A DNA stretch of 22,347 nt from JBDSLU01 sp039916225. GTDB taxonomy: Bacteria; Acidobacteriota; Vicinamibacteria; Vicinamibacterales; Vicinamibacteraceae. Of the stretch, positions 1 to 8,600 are shown in pieces. Made by a program: the position numbers and the translations under genes. The notes below the pieces were generated by a model. The model had not been told where the DNA came from. It saw only the letters and a program-made list of their open reading frames with translations, and searched no databases. The stretch covers positions 1 through 22,347 of the forward strand of contig JBDSLU010000402.1 of NCBI GenBank assembly GCA_039916225.1, in the 5' to 3' direction. The first letter of the stretch is position 1; every line of letters starts with the position of its first letter.

Positions 1-123
1 CCGGCCTGGCGCGGCGCCCTGTTCGGGCACATCGATCGCCAGTTCACCCTGCCCATCGGCGCCGTCGTCGAAATCGACGCAACGGCCGGATCGATTCGCA
101 TGCTCGCTCCCGCGGTGCGATGA
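1..123 (+). CDS. LD-carboxypeptidase (peptidase S66 family), C-terminal fragment
   Basis: This is the last 40 codons of a gene that begins before the window. Frame 1 is open from base 1 to the TGA at 121-123. The visible peptide has GALFGHIDRQFTLPIGAVVE followed by IDATAG and a short hydrophobic end. The pattern of G-H, then a Thr-Leu-Pro-(I/L)-Gly strand, then an acidic (I/L)DA turn matches the C-terminal end of S66 muramoyltetrapeptide carboxypeptidases, which trim the terminal D-Ala from peptidoglycan tetrapeptides. The catalytic Ser and His lie outside the window, so the call rests on the C-terminal signature alone. The stop overlaps the next start as ATGA, which suggests translational coupling to the downstream sensor kinase. 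Confidence 0.6.
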   Translation, partial: PAWRGALFGHIDRQFTLPIGAVVEIDATAGSIRMLAPAVR

Positions 124-2594
124 ACACCGCCCGCCTTCGCACCATCGGATGGTACCTGGTCGAACAGGCCGGCCTCACCATCCTCACCGCCATCGCGACG
201 CGGACCGGTGCCTACTTCGTCGGCTCCGAGACGCACGTGCCGTGGCTGTGGCCGGTCACCGGTGTGGGCCTGGCGGCGCTGACGCTGCGCGGGATCAGTG
301 CCTGGCCGGCCCTCCTGCTCGGCGGGGTCCTCGGCCGCGGCGGCGCGACCGAGGGGGCCTGGACCCTAGCCGCGGTGGACACCGCGCAGGCGGTGGCCGG
401 CGCCCTGGTCCTGAAGGCCTGGCCCAGCTTCCGCGTCGACCTGTCGCGCCTCGTCGACGCCTTCGCACTGGTCGTCGCCATCGCCGTGACGGCCATCGCC
501 GGCGCCATGGTCGGCACGGTGGCGACACTGGCTCTCGGCTCGCCGGCGTGGCCGTCGATCGGCCGTGGGCTGGTGACGTGGATGGTCGGCACCGGCATGG
601 GCGGCCTGCTCGTCGCCCCACCGCTGATGTCGTGGTCCGGCTATCGCCGCCACGCCTTGCCGTCGCCGGCCCGTCTCGTCGAGCTCGGCGCCCTGGTGCT
701 GGCGCTGGCCTCGGCCGGCATGGTCGCCTATTTCGCCAGCGTCCGCGGCGACGTCCACTCGCCGCTCGAGTACCTGCCCTTCCCGGTGGCGATCTGGGTG
801 GCGATGCGCTTCGGCGTCCGCGGCGCGACCGCGGCGACGCTCGTCGTCTCCGGCGTCGCCCTCGCCGGGCACGTGCTGCTCGAGCCGCCCGGCACGGCGG
901 CGCCGAGCGAGCGCGAGACGCTGCTGATCCAGGCGTCGCTGGCCGTCGGCGCGCTGACGTCGCTGCTGGTCGGCGCCGTCACCACCGAGCGCAACGAGAC
1001 GATGCGGGCCCTCGGCGAGAGCGAACAGCGCGCCACCGCGCTCTTCGCCCAGGCGCCGGACGCGATCTTCATGCTCGAGGGCGAGCCGCCCCACGTCGGC
1101 AAGGTGCTCGCCGCCAATCCGGCCGCCGGGGACATGCACGGCGTCGCCCCCGACGCACTCGCCGGCCGTCACCTGGCCGACTTCCAGCGCGGCGGCCAGC
1201 GCGACGCGTTGCAGCTGGCGCTCGAATCGGCGCCCGAGGACGACCGCGTCCGCATCGAACTGGCGCACGCCCGCGAAGATGGCGAGGTCGTCGACGTCGA
1301 GATGCACGCGCAGGCCTTCCGCGTCCGCGGCCACCGCTATCTGCTCGCCTTCGACCGCGACATCACCGAGCGTCGCCGGAACGAGGCCGAGAAGGCGGCG
1401 ATGGAAGAGAAGCTGCGCGAGACGCAGAAGCTCGAAAGCCTGGGCCTGCTCGCCGGCGGCATCGCGCACGACTTCAACAATCTGCTGACGGGCATCCTCG
1501 GCCACGCCAACCTGGCCCGCCGATCGACCGTGCCGACCGAAATCGACGCCTGCCTCGAGCAGGTCGAGCAGTCGACCGAGCGCGCCGCCGAGCTGTGCGG
1601 CCAGATGCTCGCCTACGCCGGCAAAGGCCGGTTCGAGATCGGTCACGTCGACGTCAGCGCGGCGGTACACGAGACCACCTCGCTGATCCGGGCCTCGATC
1701 GGGCGCACCGTCCGTCTCGAGCTGCAGCTGTCGATGGGCCTGCCGATCGTCGAGGGCGACCTGACGCAGATCCGGCAGATCATCATGAACCTCGTGCTGA
1801 ACGGCGCCGAGGCGAGCGAAGGCAAGCCCGGCGTCATCCGCGTCAGGACCGGCGTCATGGACGCCGATGCGTCCTACCTGGCGTCGACGCATCTCTCGCC
1901 CGACCTGCCGGAAGGCCGCTACGTGTTCCTCGAGGTCGCCGACAACGGTCGCGGCATGAGCCCGGAGACGCTGGCCCGGATCTTCGATCCGTTCTTCTCG
2001 ACCAAGTTCACCGGGCGCGGCCTCGGCCTGGCCGCGGTGCTCGGCATCGTGCGCGCCCACTACGGCGCCCTCAAGGTCGAGAGCCACGAAGGCCTCGGCA
2101 CGACGTTCCGGCTGCTGCTGCCGGCCTCGACGGTCATCGCCAGCCCGGAGACCACGGTTGTCGAGCCGGCGCCGATCTGGCACGGCCGCGGCCTGGCGCT
2201 CGTCGTCGACGACGAGCCGTCGGTGCGTCACGTCGCCACGCGGATGCTGGTGTCGATGGGACTCGACGTCGAGACAGCGGCGAGCGGCGCCGAGGCCATC
2301 GAGATCATCAACGAACGGCCGGCCGCCTTCACCGTCGTCCTGCTCGACCTGACCATGCCCGGGTCGCGCGGCGACGAAACGTATCGCGAGCTGCGCGCCA
2401 TCCGTCCCGATGTGCCCATCATCGTGATGAGCGGCTACAGCCACCAGGAAGCATCGACGCTGTTCGACGGCGAGGACCTGGCCGGCTTCCTCCAGAAGCC
2501 GTTCCGCCTCGAGAAGCTGCGCGAGCTGGTCCGCGGCGCGACCATCACGCCGCCCGCGCCCGAAGCGACCATGACCGCGGGTCGCGGTCGGTAA
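120..2594 (+). CDS. MASE1-PAS hybrid sensor histidine kinase with C-terminal receiver
   Basis: An 824-aa membrane sensor. Residues 1-290 are hydrophobic with about eight membrane segments and resemble MASE1, including the early PWLWPVTGVG motif. A PAS domain follows (about 300-415). The dimerisation domain carries the phosphorylatable His450 in GGIAHDFNNLLTGILG. The ATPase domain has an N box (MNLVLNGAEAS), DNGRGMS and the FFSTKFTGRGLGLA segment. The receiver (about 691-805) has paired Asp near 697-698, phospho-acceptor Asp743 in LLDLTMP and Lys793 in QKPF. By family knowledge it autophosphorylates on His and passes phosphate to its own receiver; the ligand is unknown. The ATG overlaps the upstream stop and has no clear ribosome-binding site, so coupling is likely. 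No DNA-binding output domain is present. Confidence 0.93.
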   Translation: MNTARLRTIGWYLVEQAGLTILTAIATRTGAYFVGSETHVPWLWPVTGVGLAALTLRGISAWPALLLGGVLGRGGATEGAWTLAAVDTAQAVAGALVLKAWPSFRVDLSRLVDAFALVVAIAVTAIAGAMVGTVATLALGSPAWPSIGRGLVTWMVGTGMGGLLVAPPLMSWSGYRRHALPSPARLVELGALVLALASAGMVAYFASVRGDVHSPLEYLPFPVAIWVAMRFGVRGATAATLVVSGVALAGHVLLEPPGTAAPSERETLLIQASLAVGALTSLLVGAVTTERNETMRALGESEQRATALFAQAPDAIFMLEGEPPHVGKVLAANPAAGDMHGVAPDALAGRHLADFQRGGQRDALQLALESAPEDDRVRIELAHAREDGEVVDVEMHAQAFRVRGHRYLLAFDRDITERRRNEAEKAAMEEKLRETQKLESLGLLAGGIAHDFNNLLTGILGHANLARRSTVPTEIDACLEQVEQSTERAAELCGQMLAYAGKGRFEIGHVDVSAAVHETTSLIRASIGRTVRLELQLSMGLPIVEGDLTQIRQIIMNLVLNGAEASEGKPGVIRVRTGVMDADASYLASTHLSPDLPEGRYVFLEVADNGRGMSPETLARIFDPFFSTKFTGRGLGLAAVLGIVRAHYGALKVESHEGLGTTFRLLLPASTVIASPETTVVEPAPIWHGRGLALVVDDEPSVRHVATRMLVSMGLDVETAASGAEAIEIINERPAAFTVVLLDLTMPGSRGDETYRELRAIRPDVPIIVMSGYSHQEASTLFDGEDLAGFLQKPFRLEKLRELVRGATITPPAPEATMTAGRGR
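2573..2589. repeat. GC hairpin at the convergent gene junction
   Basis: Seven-base arms GACCGCG (2573-2579) and CGCGGTC (2583-2589) pair perfectly around a 3-base loop. The structure lies in the last codons of the plus-strand hybrid kinase, just before its stop at 2592-2594 and the opposing stop at 2598. No T-rich tract follows on either strand, so it is not a classical intrinsic terminator. With only 3 bases between the two genes, it is the only visible candidate for limiting read-through. Confidence 0.4.
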
Positions 2595-2597
2595 CGG

Positions 2598-3056
2598 CTA
2601 GGCGGCCGGCGGCTGGCGCGCGGGACCTCTGCCGGGCACCGCCCACCCGCCGGGACGGCTCGGTGGCGCCGCATCGCTCAGCACCGCCAGTAGCAGTTCG
2701 CCCAACCGATCGGGCAGCGGCTTGTAGACGACGGCGTCGCACCCGAGCTGGCGCATGCGCGCCTCGTCGAGGGGGCCGCCGGTCATCAGGACCACACGGA
2801 TACCGGCGGTCTCGGGGTGGCGCTTGAGCTCGTCGCAGAGCCGCTCGCCATTGCAGCGAGGCATGTTCAGGTCGCTCAGGACCAGGTCCGGGGCCGCCAT
2901 CGACAGTTGCCCCAGGGCGTCCAGCCCGTCACGCGCTTCCCACACGTCGAAACCGTAGAAGCGCAGCGTCCGGGCGATCACGAGACGGACGAGCTCCTCG
3001 TCGTCGACGACGAGCACGCGCGGCCGGACGGTGAATGGGGGCGAGCCTTCATGCAC
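2598..3056 (-). CDS. Single-domain response regulator (REC)
   Basis: A 152-aa protein that is almost entirely a CheY-like receiver. It has the acidic pair Asp18-Asp19 in RVLVVDDEE, phospho-acceptor Asp62 in LSDLNMP, the switch Thr92 in LMTGG and Lys112 in YKPLP. A short Pro/Gly/Arg-rich tail ends the protein, with no output domain. The frame stays open to 3293, but that extension runs antiparallel-free through the upstream kinase gene in another frame and has no family resemblance. The GTG at 3056 is preferred because GAGGAG lies 7 bases before it and it overlaps the kinase stop by 8 bases. Such receivers usually act by protein-protein contact or within a phosphorelay; the overlapping kinase is the probable partner. 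Confidence 0.88.
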   Translation of the reverse strand: MHEGSPPFTVRPRVLVVDDEELVRLVIARTLRFYGFDVWEARDGLDALGQLSMAAPDLVLSDLNMPRCNGERLCDELKRHPETAGIRVVLMTGGPLDEARMRQLGCDAVVYKPLPDRLGELLLAVLSDAAPPSRPGGWAVPGRGPARQPPAA

Positions 3057-4197
3057 GAGGATTCTCCTCGCCGGGTTCAACGGCCGCAGGAACCGACACC
3101 GCAAAGGTGGTCCCGACGCCGACCCGGCTGTCGACATGAATCGCGCCGCCAAAGCGATCCACGATTTCCGCAACGACTGCAAGGCCGAGGCCGGTGCCGC
3201 GCGCGCCTTTGGTGCTGAAAAAGGGCTCGAACACCCGGGACTCGATGGCCGGATCGATGCCGCCCCCGGTGTCACTGACGCGAACCACTGCACACAAAGG
3301 TGCCTGAGATGCCAACACCCCCGCCCCTCGATCTGCCGCCGGCTGAACCGCCGTCACGCTGATGCGGAGCGTGCCCCCCTCGGGCATGGCATCCCGCGCG
3401 TTCAGGACGAGGTTGAGGAGCAGCTGATCGAACTGACCGGGATCGAGGCGCACCGGGACGTCGTCCACCGGGCCGATCTCCAGCTGGACCGAGGAGGGCA
3501 GCACGGCCTGCACCAGGAGACGGCCGCTGTCGACGAGCGCGACGGTCGACACCACCGCGGCGTTGAGGGGCGGATTGCGCGCCAGCGAGAGCAGCTGCCG
3601 GCTCAGCGCGATGCCTTGCCGGGCGGCGCGGCGCAGCAGATCGAGGGCACTGCCACGCGACTCGTCGTCCTCGGCCTCTTCGACGAGCTGGGCGCTGCCG
3701 GCGATGGCGGTGAGGACGTTGTTGAACTCGTGGGCCACGCCGTTGGCCAGGCGACCGGCGATTTCCAGCTTCTGCGCCTGCACGAGCCGGTCGGTCAGCT
3801 GCTTGCGATCGACGGCATAGCGCACGGCCCGCTGCACGACGTCGGGATCGAGGTCGCCCTTCAGCAGCCAGTCCTGCGCGCCGAGCTGCAGAGCCTGGCG
3901 CGCGATCTCGGTGTCGGCCATCCCGGTGAGGACCACCACCGGCAGGTGCGGAGCGGACGCCAGCACGGCCCGGAGCGTGGCCAGGCCTTCGCTGTCCGGC
4001 AAGTTGAGGTCGAGCACGACCGCGTCGGGGTTGGTCTGGCGGATCTGCTCGAGGCCTGTCCTCAAGTCGCTGACGGCCTGCACGGCCGCCGGCTCGGCGC
4101 TCGCTGCAAGAGCGACGCCGAGGAAGGCAGCGAGCGCCGCGTCGTCCTCGACGAGCAGGACTCGCAGGGCCGGACCCGTCCCCATGCCAGCGGCCAA
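3049..4197 (-). CDS. Receiver-first sensor histidine kinase (REC-HisKA-HATPase)
   Basis: A 382-aa cytoplasmic kinase with no membrane segment. The N-terminal receiver (about 11-125) has acidic residues in LLVEDDA, acceptor Asp63 in VLDLNLPDSEG, Thr91 in VVLTGM and Lys113 in LLKGD. The HisKA segment has His156 in NGVAHEFNNVLTAIAG. The ATPase domain has LLNLVLNARDAMPEGG, SDTGGGID and FFSTKGARGTGLGLA. It probably reads phosphate from another kinase through its receiver and relays it onward, most simply to the overlapping single receiver. The start used is TTG, because AAGG lies 5 bases before it; the ATG at 4185 would shorten the protein by four residues. The 68-aa gene upstream ends 21 bases before this start, so co-transcription is likely. 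Confidence 0.92.
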   Translation of the reverse strand: MAAGMGTGPALRVLLVEDDAALAAFLGVALAASAEPAAVQAVSDLRTGLEQIRQTNPDAVVLDLNLPDSEGLATLRAVLASAPHLPVVVLTGMADTEIARQALQLGAQDWLLKGDLDPDVVQRAVRYAVDRKQLTDRLVQAQKLEIAGRLANGVAHEFNNVLTAIAGSAQLVEEAEDDESRGSALDLLRRAARQGIALSRQLLSLARNPPLNAAVVSTVALVDSGRLLVQAVLPSSVQLEIGPVDDVPVRLDPGQFDQLLLNLVLNARDAMPEGGTLRISVTAVQPAADRGAGVLASQAPLCAVVRVSDTGGGIDPAIESRVFEPFFSTKGARGTGLGLAVVAEIVDRFGGAIHVDSRVGVGTTFAVSVPAAVEPGEENPRA

Positions 4198-4218
4198 ATG
4201 GGCCTTAAGATCCCGACA

Positions 4219-4425
4219 CTAAGTTGTGAACGACCCGGCGGCACGTCCGACGCCGCGGGCCAGCCGATGCAACTGGGCGCGGCGCATGACGCCTTGGAGT
4301 TCCGCCAGCAGGCCGCCGATGGTCCGCCGCTGCTCACGGGACAGCTCGACCAGTTGCCGGAGCTCGCGGCACAGCTGCTGGACCTGTCGGTTACGCATGC
4401 TCATTTCCGGATTGTCGTGCTGCAT
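4219..4425 (-). CDS. Small charged helical protein, family not recognised
   Basis: A 68-aa candidate protein starting MQHDNPEMSMRNRQVQQLCR. It is rich in Gln, Arg, Leu and Glu, with hydrophobic residues spaced as in an amphipathic helix or coiled coil through residues 10-50, then a short Ala/Gly/Arg tail. It has no signal peptide or membrane segment. An AGGT lies about 4 bases before the ATG, and codon third positions are mostly G or C like its neighbours. It ends 21 bases before the start of the receiver-kinase gene on the same strand, which suggests one transcript and perhaps a small regulator of that kinase. I do not recognise the family, and at this length a chance frame cannot be excluded. 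In-frame alternative starts lie at the codons for Met8 and Met10. Confidence 0.5.
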   Translation of the reverse strand: MQHDNPEMSMRNRQVQQLCRELRQLVELSREQRRTIGGLLAELQGVMRRAQLHRLARGVGRAAGSFTT

Positions 4426-4678
4426 CGTACCTGCAAACCTTGCCGCCATCGGCGCCCAAGGTTGATGCAAGCAGCAATCCAACGAGTCCGGCGGGTTGTC
4501 GCACGGCCTTTTGGTAGGTGTTCAAGACACACACGCGAGACCAGGCGAGGACTGTGACTCGTTTCAGGCCAGTCTTTCCGCTCCCAGGTGAGCCGCAGGT
4601 GGTAGCGGACACCCATTCTAGGCGCGCCCGATGCCGAGCACCGCGGCCAGGCCGTCGCCGCGCCCGGCACACGATCGC
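4426..4678. other. Intergenic region of lower GC, no gene recognised
   Basis: These 253 bases lie between the DUF4384 gene and the 68-aa gene, both on the minus strand. By hand count 4441-4620 is 109 of 180 G+C (61%), lower than most neighbouring coding DNA. Open frames cross it on the minus strand, but their translations look like no protein family and lack good start contexts. A TAGAAT at 4620-4615 (minus strand) could be a -10 box, giving a leader of about 180 bases for the 68-aa gene. No terminator with a T tract and no recognisable riboswitch was found. Confidence 0.5.
4615..4620 (-). promoter_or_regulatory. Possible -10 box upstream of the 68-aa/kinase/receiver group
   Basis: The minus strand reads TAGAAT here, one base from the TATAAT consensus. 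It is the best match in the gap upstream of the 68-aa gene. No convincing -35 element is visible at 16-18 bases, and the implied leader is about 180 bases, so the call is weak. Confidence 0.25.
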
Positions 4679-5647
4679 TCACTTTGCGATCTTCAGCGGC
4701 ACCGAGATCAACACGGGCGAGCCGGGCGCGGACAGGACGCGATACAGCGTCTGCGGCAGCTCGTCGTCCTGGGTCAACAGCCGCCCCTGCTGAGCCGCGT
4801 CTCGCTCCATGCCGGTATAGGCCTGCCCCGCTCCGCCGATCAGCTCGAGACGCTCGGCGACCGCGGCCCATTGCGTCTCCCATTGCGCGACCAGCGACGG
4901 ATCCAGGCGCTCGGCGTTGGCCGGCACCGTCACCTGAGCCAGCGGTTCGCTGGTGACCAGGATCGTCAGGCGCTCGCCCTGATAGTCCGGGCGCAGTGGC
5001 GTCAGCTTGAAGGCGTTCTTGTCGGGCAGCTCGATCACCTTGCCGGCGCGCACCGAGTTGTCGCCGGCGCGCATCCGCTGGGTCGGGAAGATCAGATACG
5101 GGTCGCTGGTCGTGCCGTCGGCGTACAGTTCGCGATCGATGACGTAGAGATACCCCGGGCGCGGCGACTCGATGCTCAGGCGCACGCGATCGCCCGCGGC
5201 GAACGGCGTCTCGGCCTCGACGCGCTCTGGCGTCCATTCGACACTCTCGGTGCGCTGGTTCTCCGTCTCCTGCACCAGCAGACGCGAATCGCCGCTGTCG
5301 GACGCCTGCGATCGCCGCAGCCGCCAGACCGTGACGCCGACGAGCTCGCCCCGCGCTGGGGTGACGGCGGAGGTGGCGGCGGAGGTGGCGGGCGCGGTGG
5401 TGGCCGCGGTCGACGGCGGCGGTGTCACCGCCCGGTAGGCCGGCTCCTTCCTGGGCCGCTTCGCCTTGGAGGGGGCCCGCTTGCTCAGGAACTCGCTGTC
5501 CCACAGGCGGCGGGTGTCCTCCTGCGCGCCGGCCGGCGTGCTCGACACCAGGATCGTCGACGCGAGGGCGAGCGGGGCGAGTCCGTACGTCGCGGCCCCC
5601 AGCCACCCGAGCACTCTCGTTCGACGCCGCGCCTCGTTCATCGTCAT
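4679..5647 (-). CDS. Exported DUF4384 domain protein
   Basis: A 322-aa protein whose ATG at 5647 has AGAGGG 6 bases upstream. The frame is open to 5884, but that stretch lies over the end of the caspase gene and is Arg/Cys-rich noise. An N-terminal signal peptide (basic RRR, hydrophobic core about 12-38) ends in TPAGAQ, so cleavage after residue 41 is likely. A Pro/Ala/Thr-rich linker (about 65-97) leads to a DUF4384-like core (about 148-240) with FAAGDRVRLSIESPRPGYLY and LIFPTQRMRAGDNSVRAG. The C-terminal part is helical and not recognised. DUF4384 is often found beside caspase-like and kinase proteins; its biochemical role is unknown. The gene follows the WD40-caspase gene by 34 bases. The kinase two genes upstream carries the same module. 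Confidence 0.85.
   Translation of the reverse strand: MTMNEARRRTRVLGWLGAATYGLAPLALASTILVSSTPAGAQEDTRRLWDSEFLSKRAPSKAKRPRKEPAYRAVTPPPSTAATTAPATSAATSAVTPARGELVGVTVWRLRRSQASDSGDSRLLVQETENQRTESVEWTPERVEAETPFAAGDRVRLSIESPRPGYLYVIDRELYADGTTSDPYLIFPTQRMRAGDNSVRAGKVIELPDKNAFKLTPLRPDYQGERLTILVTSEPLAQVTVPANAERLDPSLVAQWETQWAAVAERLELIGGAGQAYTGMERDAAQQGRLLTQDDELPQTLYRVLSAPGSPVLISVPLKIAK
5366..5389. repeat. 12-bp perfect tandem repeat in a linker
   Basis: GGCGGAGGTGGC occurs twice back to back, inside the Ala/Thr/Ser-rich linker of the exported DUF4384 protein. The same low-complexity pattern continues in weaker form to about 5425. A 12-bp unit adds or removes four residues without changing the frame, so linker length may vary among relatives. 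Confidence 0.6.
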
Positions 5648-5681
5648 CGCTGTCCCTCTCTCGTCCGGGTCACGGACCCGG

Positions 5682-8600
5682 TCACGGCCGAGCCACGACC
5701 ACCGGACGCAACTCCACTTCCCGGCGATAGAACGCGCGCGGTCGCTGCAGACTGCGCACGACGTTCGGATCCCCGGCCTTGTCGTCCTGCAGCAGCAGCA
5801 GTCTCGATCCGACCGACGCATCCTGCATCTCGGGCACCCGATCGGTCGCGTAGTCGAACCATTCGCGCACCGTGATCTCGCCATCCTTCGCCCGTCGGTC
5901 GGCCAGGCCTTTCTTGAAGCCCTCTTCGATGAGGGCGTAGGTCAGGTAGCCGTGGCCCAGTTGCGCGGTCTCGAGGGCCGCCTGATAGCTCTGGGCAGCG
6001 GTGAGGATGAACATGCCCTTCTCGTAGGCGAGCTGGGCGAGCCCCTTCGAATTCATCGGCCCGCGCCGGCGCTCCTCCGCTTCGAGGGCCTGGCCGGAGT
6101 TGCAGGCGTCGATCACCAGCACCACCTGGCTGGAGTCGAGTCCTTCCACCGCAGCCTCGATCTCGAGATCCGACACGCTGTGCGACAGGATCGCCTCGAC
6201 GCTCACGGCGTCGACGCTCGACCGCGAACCGGCGTAGCCGAGATCGTGCGGCACCAGATAGAAGCGCGCGCCCTTCGCCGTCCCGTGGCCGGCAAAATAA
6301 ATGGTGACGGCGTCCTCGGGCTGGGCCCGCTGCAGTCGCGCCAATGCCGGTGGCCCCCCCGCCGGCGCGTCGGCGCCCGTCGCGAGCCGGTTCAGGGCCG
6401 CCAGGAAGTTGGCCTTGGTGGCGTGGCGGTCGAGCAGAGACACGACCTCGACGCGTTCGAAGGCGGCGAGCTTGGCGCCCTGCGCCCGGGCCTCCTCCGC
6501 GAAGGCGACGGCATCGGGCTGGGCGTATTTGAGGTTGAACTGCGGATTGGCGTACTCGTTGACGCCGAACGCGAGGACGTACGAGACGCCCTTCCGCGCC
6601 AGCTGCGCGCTGCCGTTGACCGCGACGAAGGCGTCCGGGCTCTTCACGTTGTCACGGTTGAAGGCGTAGGCCGTGATGCGATTGGGCCCGGCGACGATGG
6701 GCAGCGTCGCCTGAAGGCGAGCCCGCGGCTGCCCCTTCAGCACGTCGCCTCGCCACACCTTGACGAGGGTGCCGTTGCGGAACAAACGGACGTCCTGCGC
6801 GCCGCTGCCCTGCGGGTGCTGGGCGTCGGCCGGCATCTCGGCCACGTCGACCGAGACGGCGACGGTGCGTGACGCGACATCGCCCGGGGCCAGCGCGGCC
6901 AGCGTCACGTGGAGGTCGGGCTGGCGGCGATCGATCTGCGGCAGGCTGCGCGGAGCCTTGGGGCGCTTGCCGGCGATGAGGTCGCTCAGCAGGCCGGGGT
7001 AGTAGAGCTCGTTGAAGAAGATCTCGACCGGGCCGACGTCGAAGGTGTTCTCGGAGAACCGCCACATGATCTGCTGCCACGCCCCGGGCGATCCGTCGAA
7101 CAGGCCCTCCGGGGTGACGACGAGCCAGTCGCTGGCGCCAAGCGATCCGAACTCGACCAGATTCACGAGCGTCGCCACCCGCTCGCCGGACTGGGCGTCC
7201 CAGAGATCTTCGTTGCCGTCCTCGCCCAGCGTAGCCACCAGGCGTCCCGTGACGTCGAACGCCACGCCGGCGATCGGTGCGTCGTCCGTAAGCGTCACGG
7301 CACGTCGGGCGGTCGCGAGATCGTGGACCGTGACCACCGGCTCGCCCCTGTCTGCCTTCAGCATCGTCACGTTGCTGCCGGAGGCGGAGGCGGCGCCCGC
7401 GGACCCATACGTCAGCGCGATCCGCTTGCCGTCGGGGCTGAAGACCATACCGTGAATGTTCGACGACGCGGTGTCGAACGACGACAGCTCCCGTCTAGTC
7501 GCGGTGTCGAGCACCTTGATCGCGGTCCGATCCTTTTCTTGCGTAACGAGCGCGAGCTGCGCCCCGTTCGGACTGAACACCACGCTCGGCGGCCGCAGCA
7601 TGTTCTCGGACGCGGTCTTCGTTTCCCACGCCTTCTTGCCATTCTCGAGGTCGGTCGTCGTGACAGTGAAGGACGGCTTCGCGGCATTGCCGCCGCCACG
7701 TCCGATGCCCAGGCCGAACCGGCTGGCGCCGCCCCCTCCGCTCATGCCACTCATCTCGACCACGACGAGGAAGCGACCGTCCGGGCTCATGACCGAGGTC
7801 GACATCATGCCGCCCCAGGCACCCTTCTTTCCTTCCAGCTTCAGGTCGCGCAGTTGCTTGCCGCTGACGGGATCGGTCGTGACGGCGTGGCACGTTTCGC
7901 TGCCGCCGCCCATGGCTCCGAACATCCCGCCGCCCTTGCCGAGGTCGGTCTCGCAGAAGTGCACGACCAGGCCTTTGGCCGAAAAGGCCACGCCGGAGAT
8001 CTGCACCGGACGCAGCATGGCAGCGGGAATGTCCGGCATCCCTTTGACCGCCTTCGCCTTGCGGCCGTCCGCGTTGGCGCCCGCGGCGCCGATCGGGATG
8101 CGCCGCACGACCTCGTCGGTCCTGGCGTCCTTCACCACGACCGCAGCACCGATGGTGGGATCCATGCTCACCGCCGCCGACAGCTTGCCGTCCGCGCTGT
8201 AGGCCGCGCCGGTCGACCCGATGTCCAGGAGGTCGGCGATCGTCGAGGTGCCGTCGCCTCGCGGCTTCGGCGGCTGCGGCGTCCCTGCGACCAGATCCCA
8301 GACGACGCGCGGGCGCGAGGCGTTGAGGAACCGGCCGTCGGGACTGAAGGTCAGCGGGGAGCCCGACTTGAGGCCGGCCATCTGCGCGATCGGCGAGCCG
8401 GCCCCGGTCATTTGGCTCATCGTCTCTCGCAGCTGGCTCATCATGTCGACATCGACGCCGGCCTGAGCCATCGCCTCGTTGGCCGCCGCCTGATCGTTGC
8501 CGGGGGCCGTGACGGCGCTCACGCGCTGCCGGGTCCGCAGGTTCAAGACGCGTTCGCCTGTCGCGGTGTCGAAGAGCGCGACGCCGTCGCCGAGGCTGGC

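Noticed and set aside
366..2444. 692-aa minus-strand open frame opposite the MASE1 hybrid kinase
   Set aside because: It is an antisense frame of a well-supported gene, with Arg/Gly/Asp/Ala-biased composition and no motifs.
4219..4425. Antitoxin or toxin-antitoxin module
   Set aside because: There is no partner toxin-like gene, no DNA-binding motif, and the neighbour is a histidine kinase.
4426..4678. Transposase remnant
   Set aside because: Lower GC suggested foreign DNA, but no terminal inverted repeats, target duplication or transposase motif were found in any frame.
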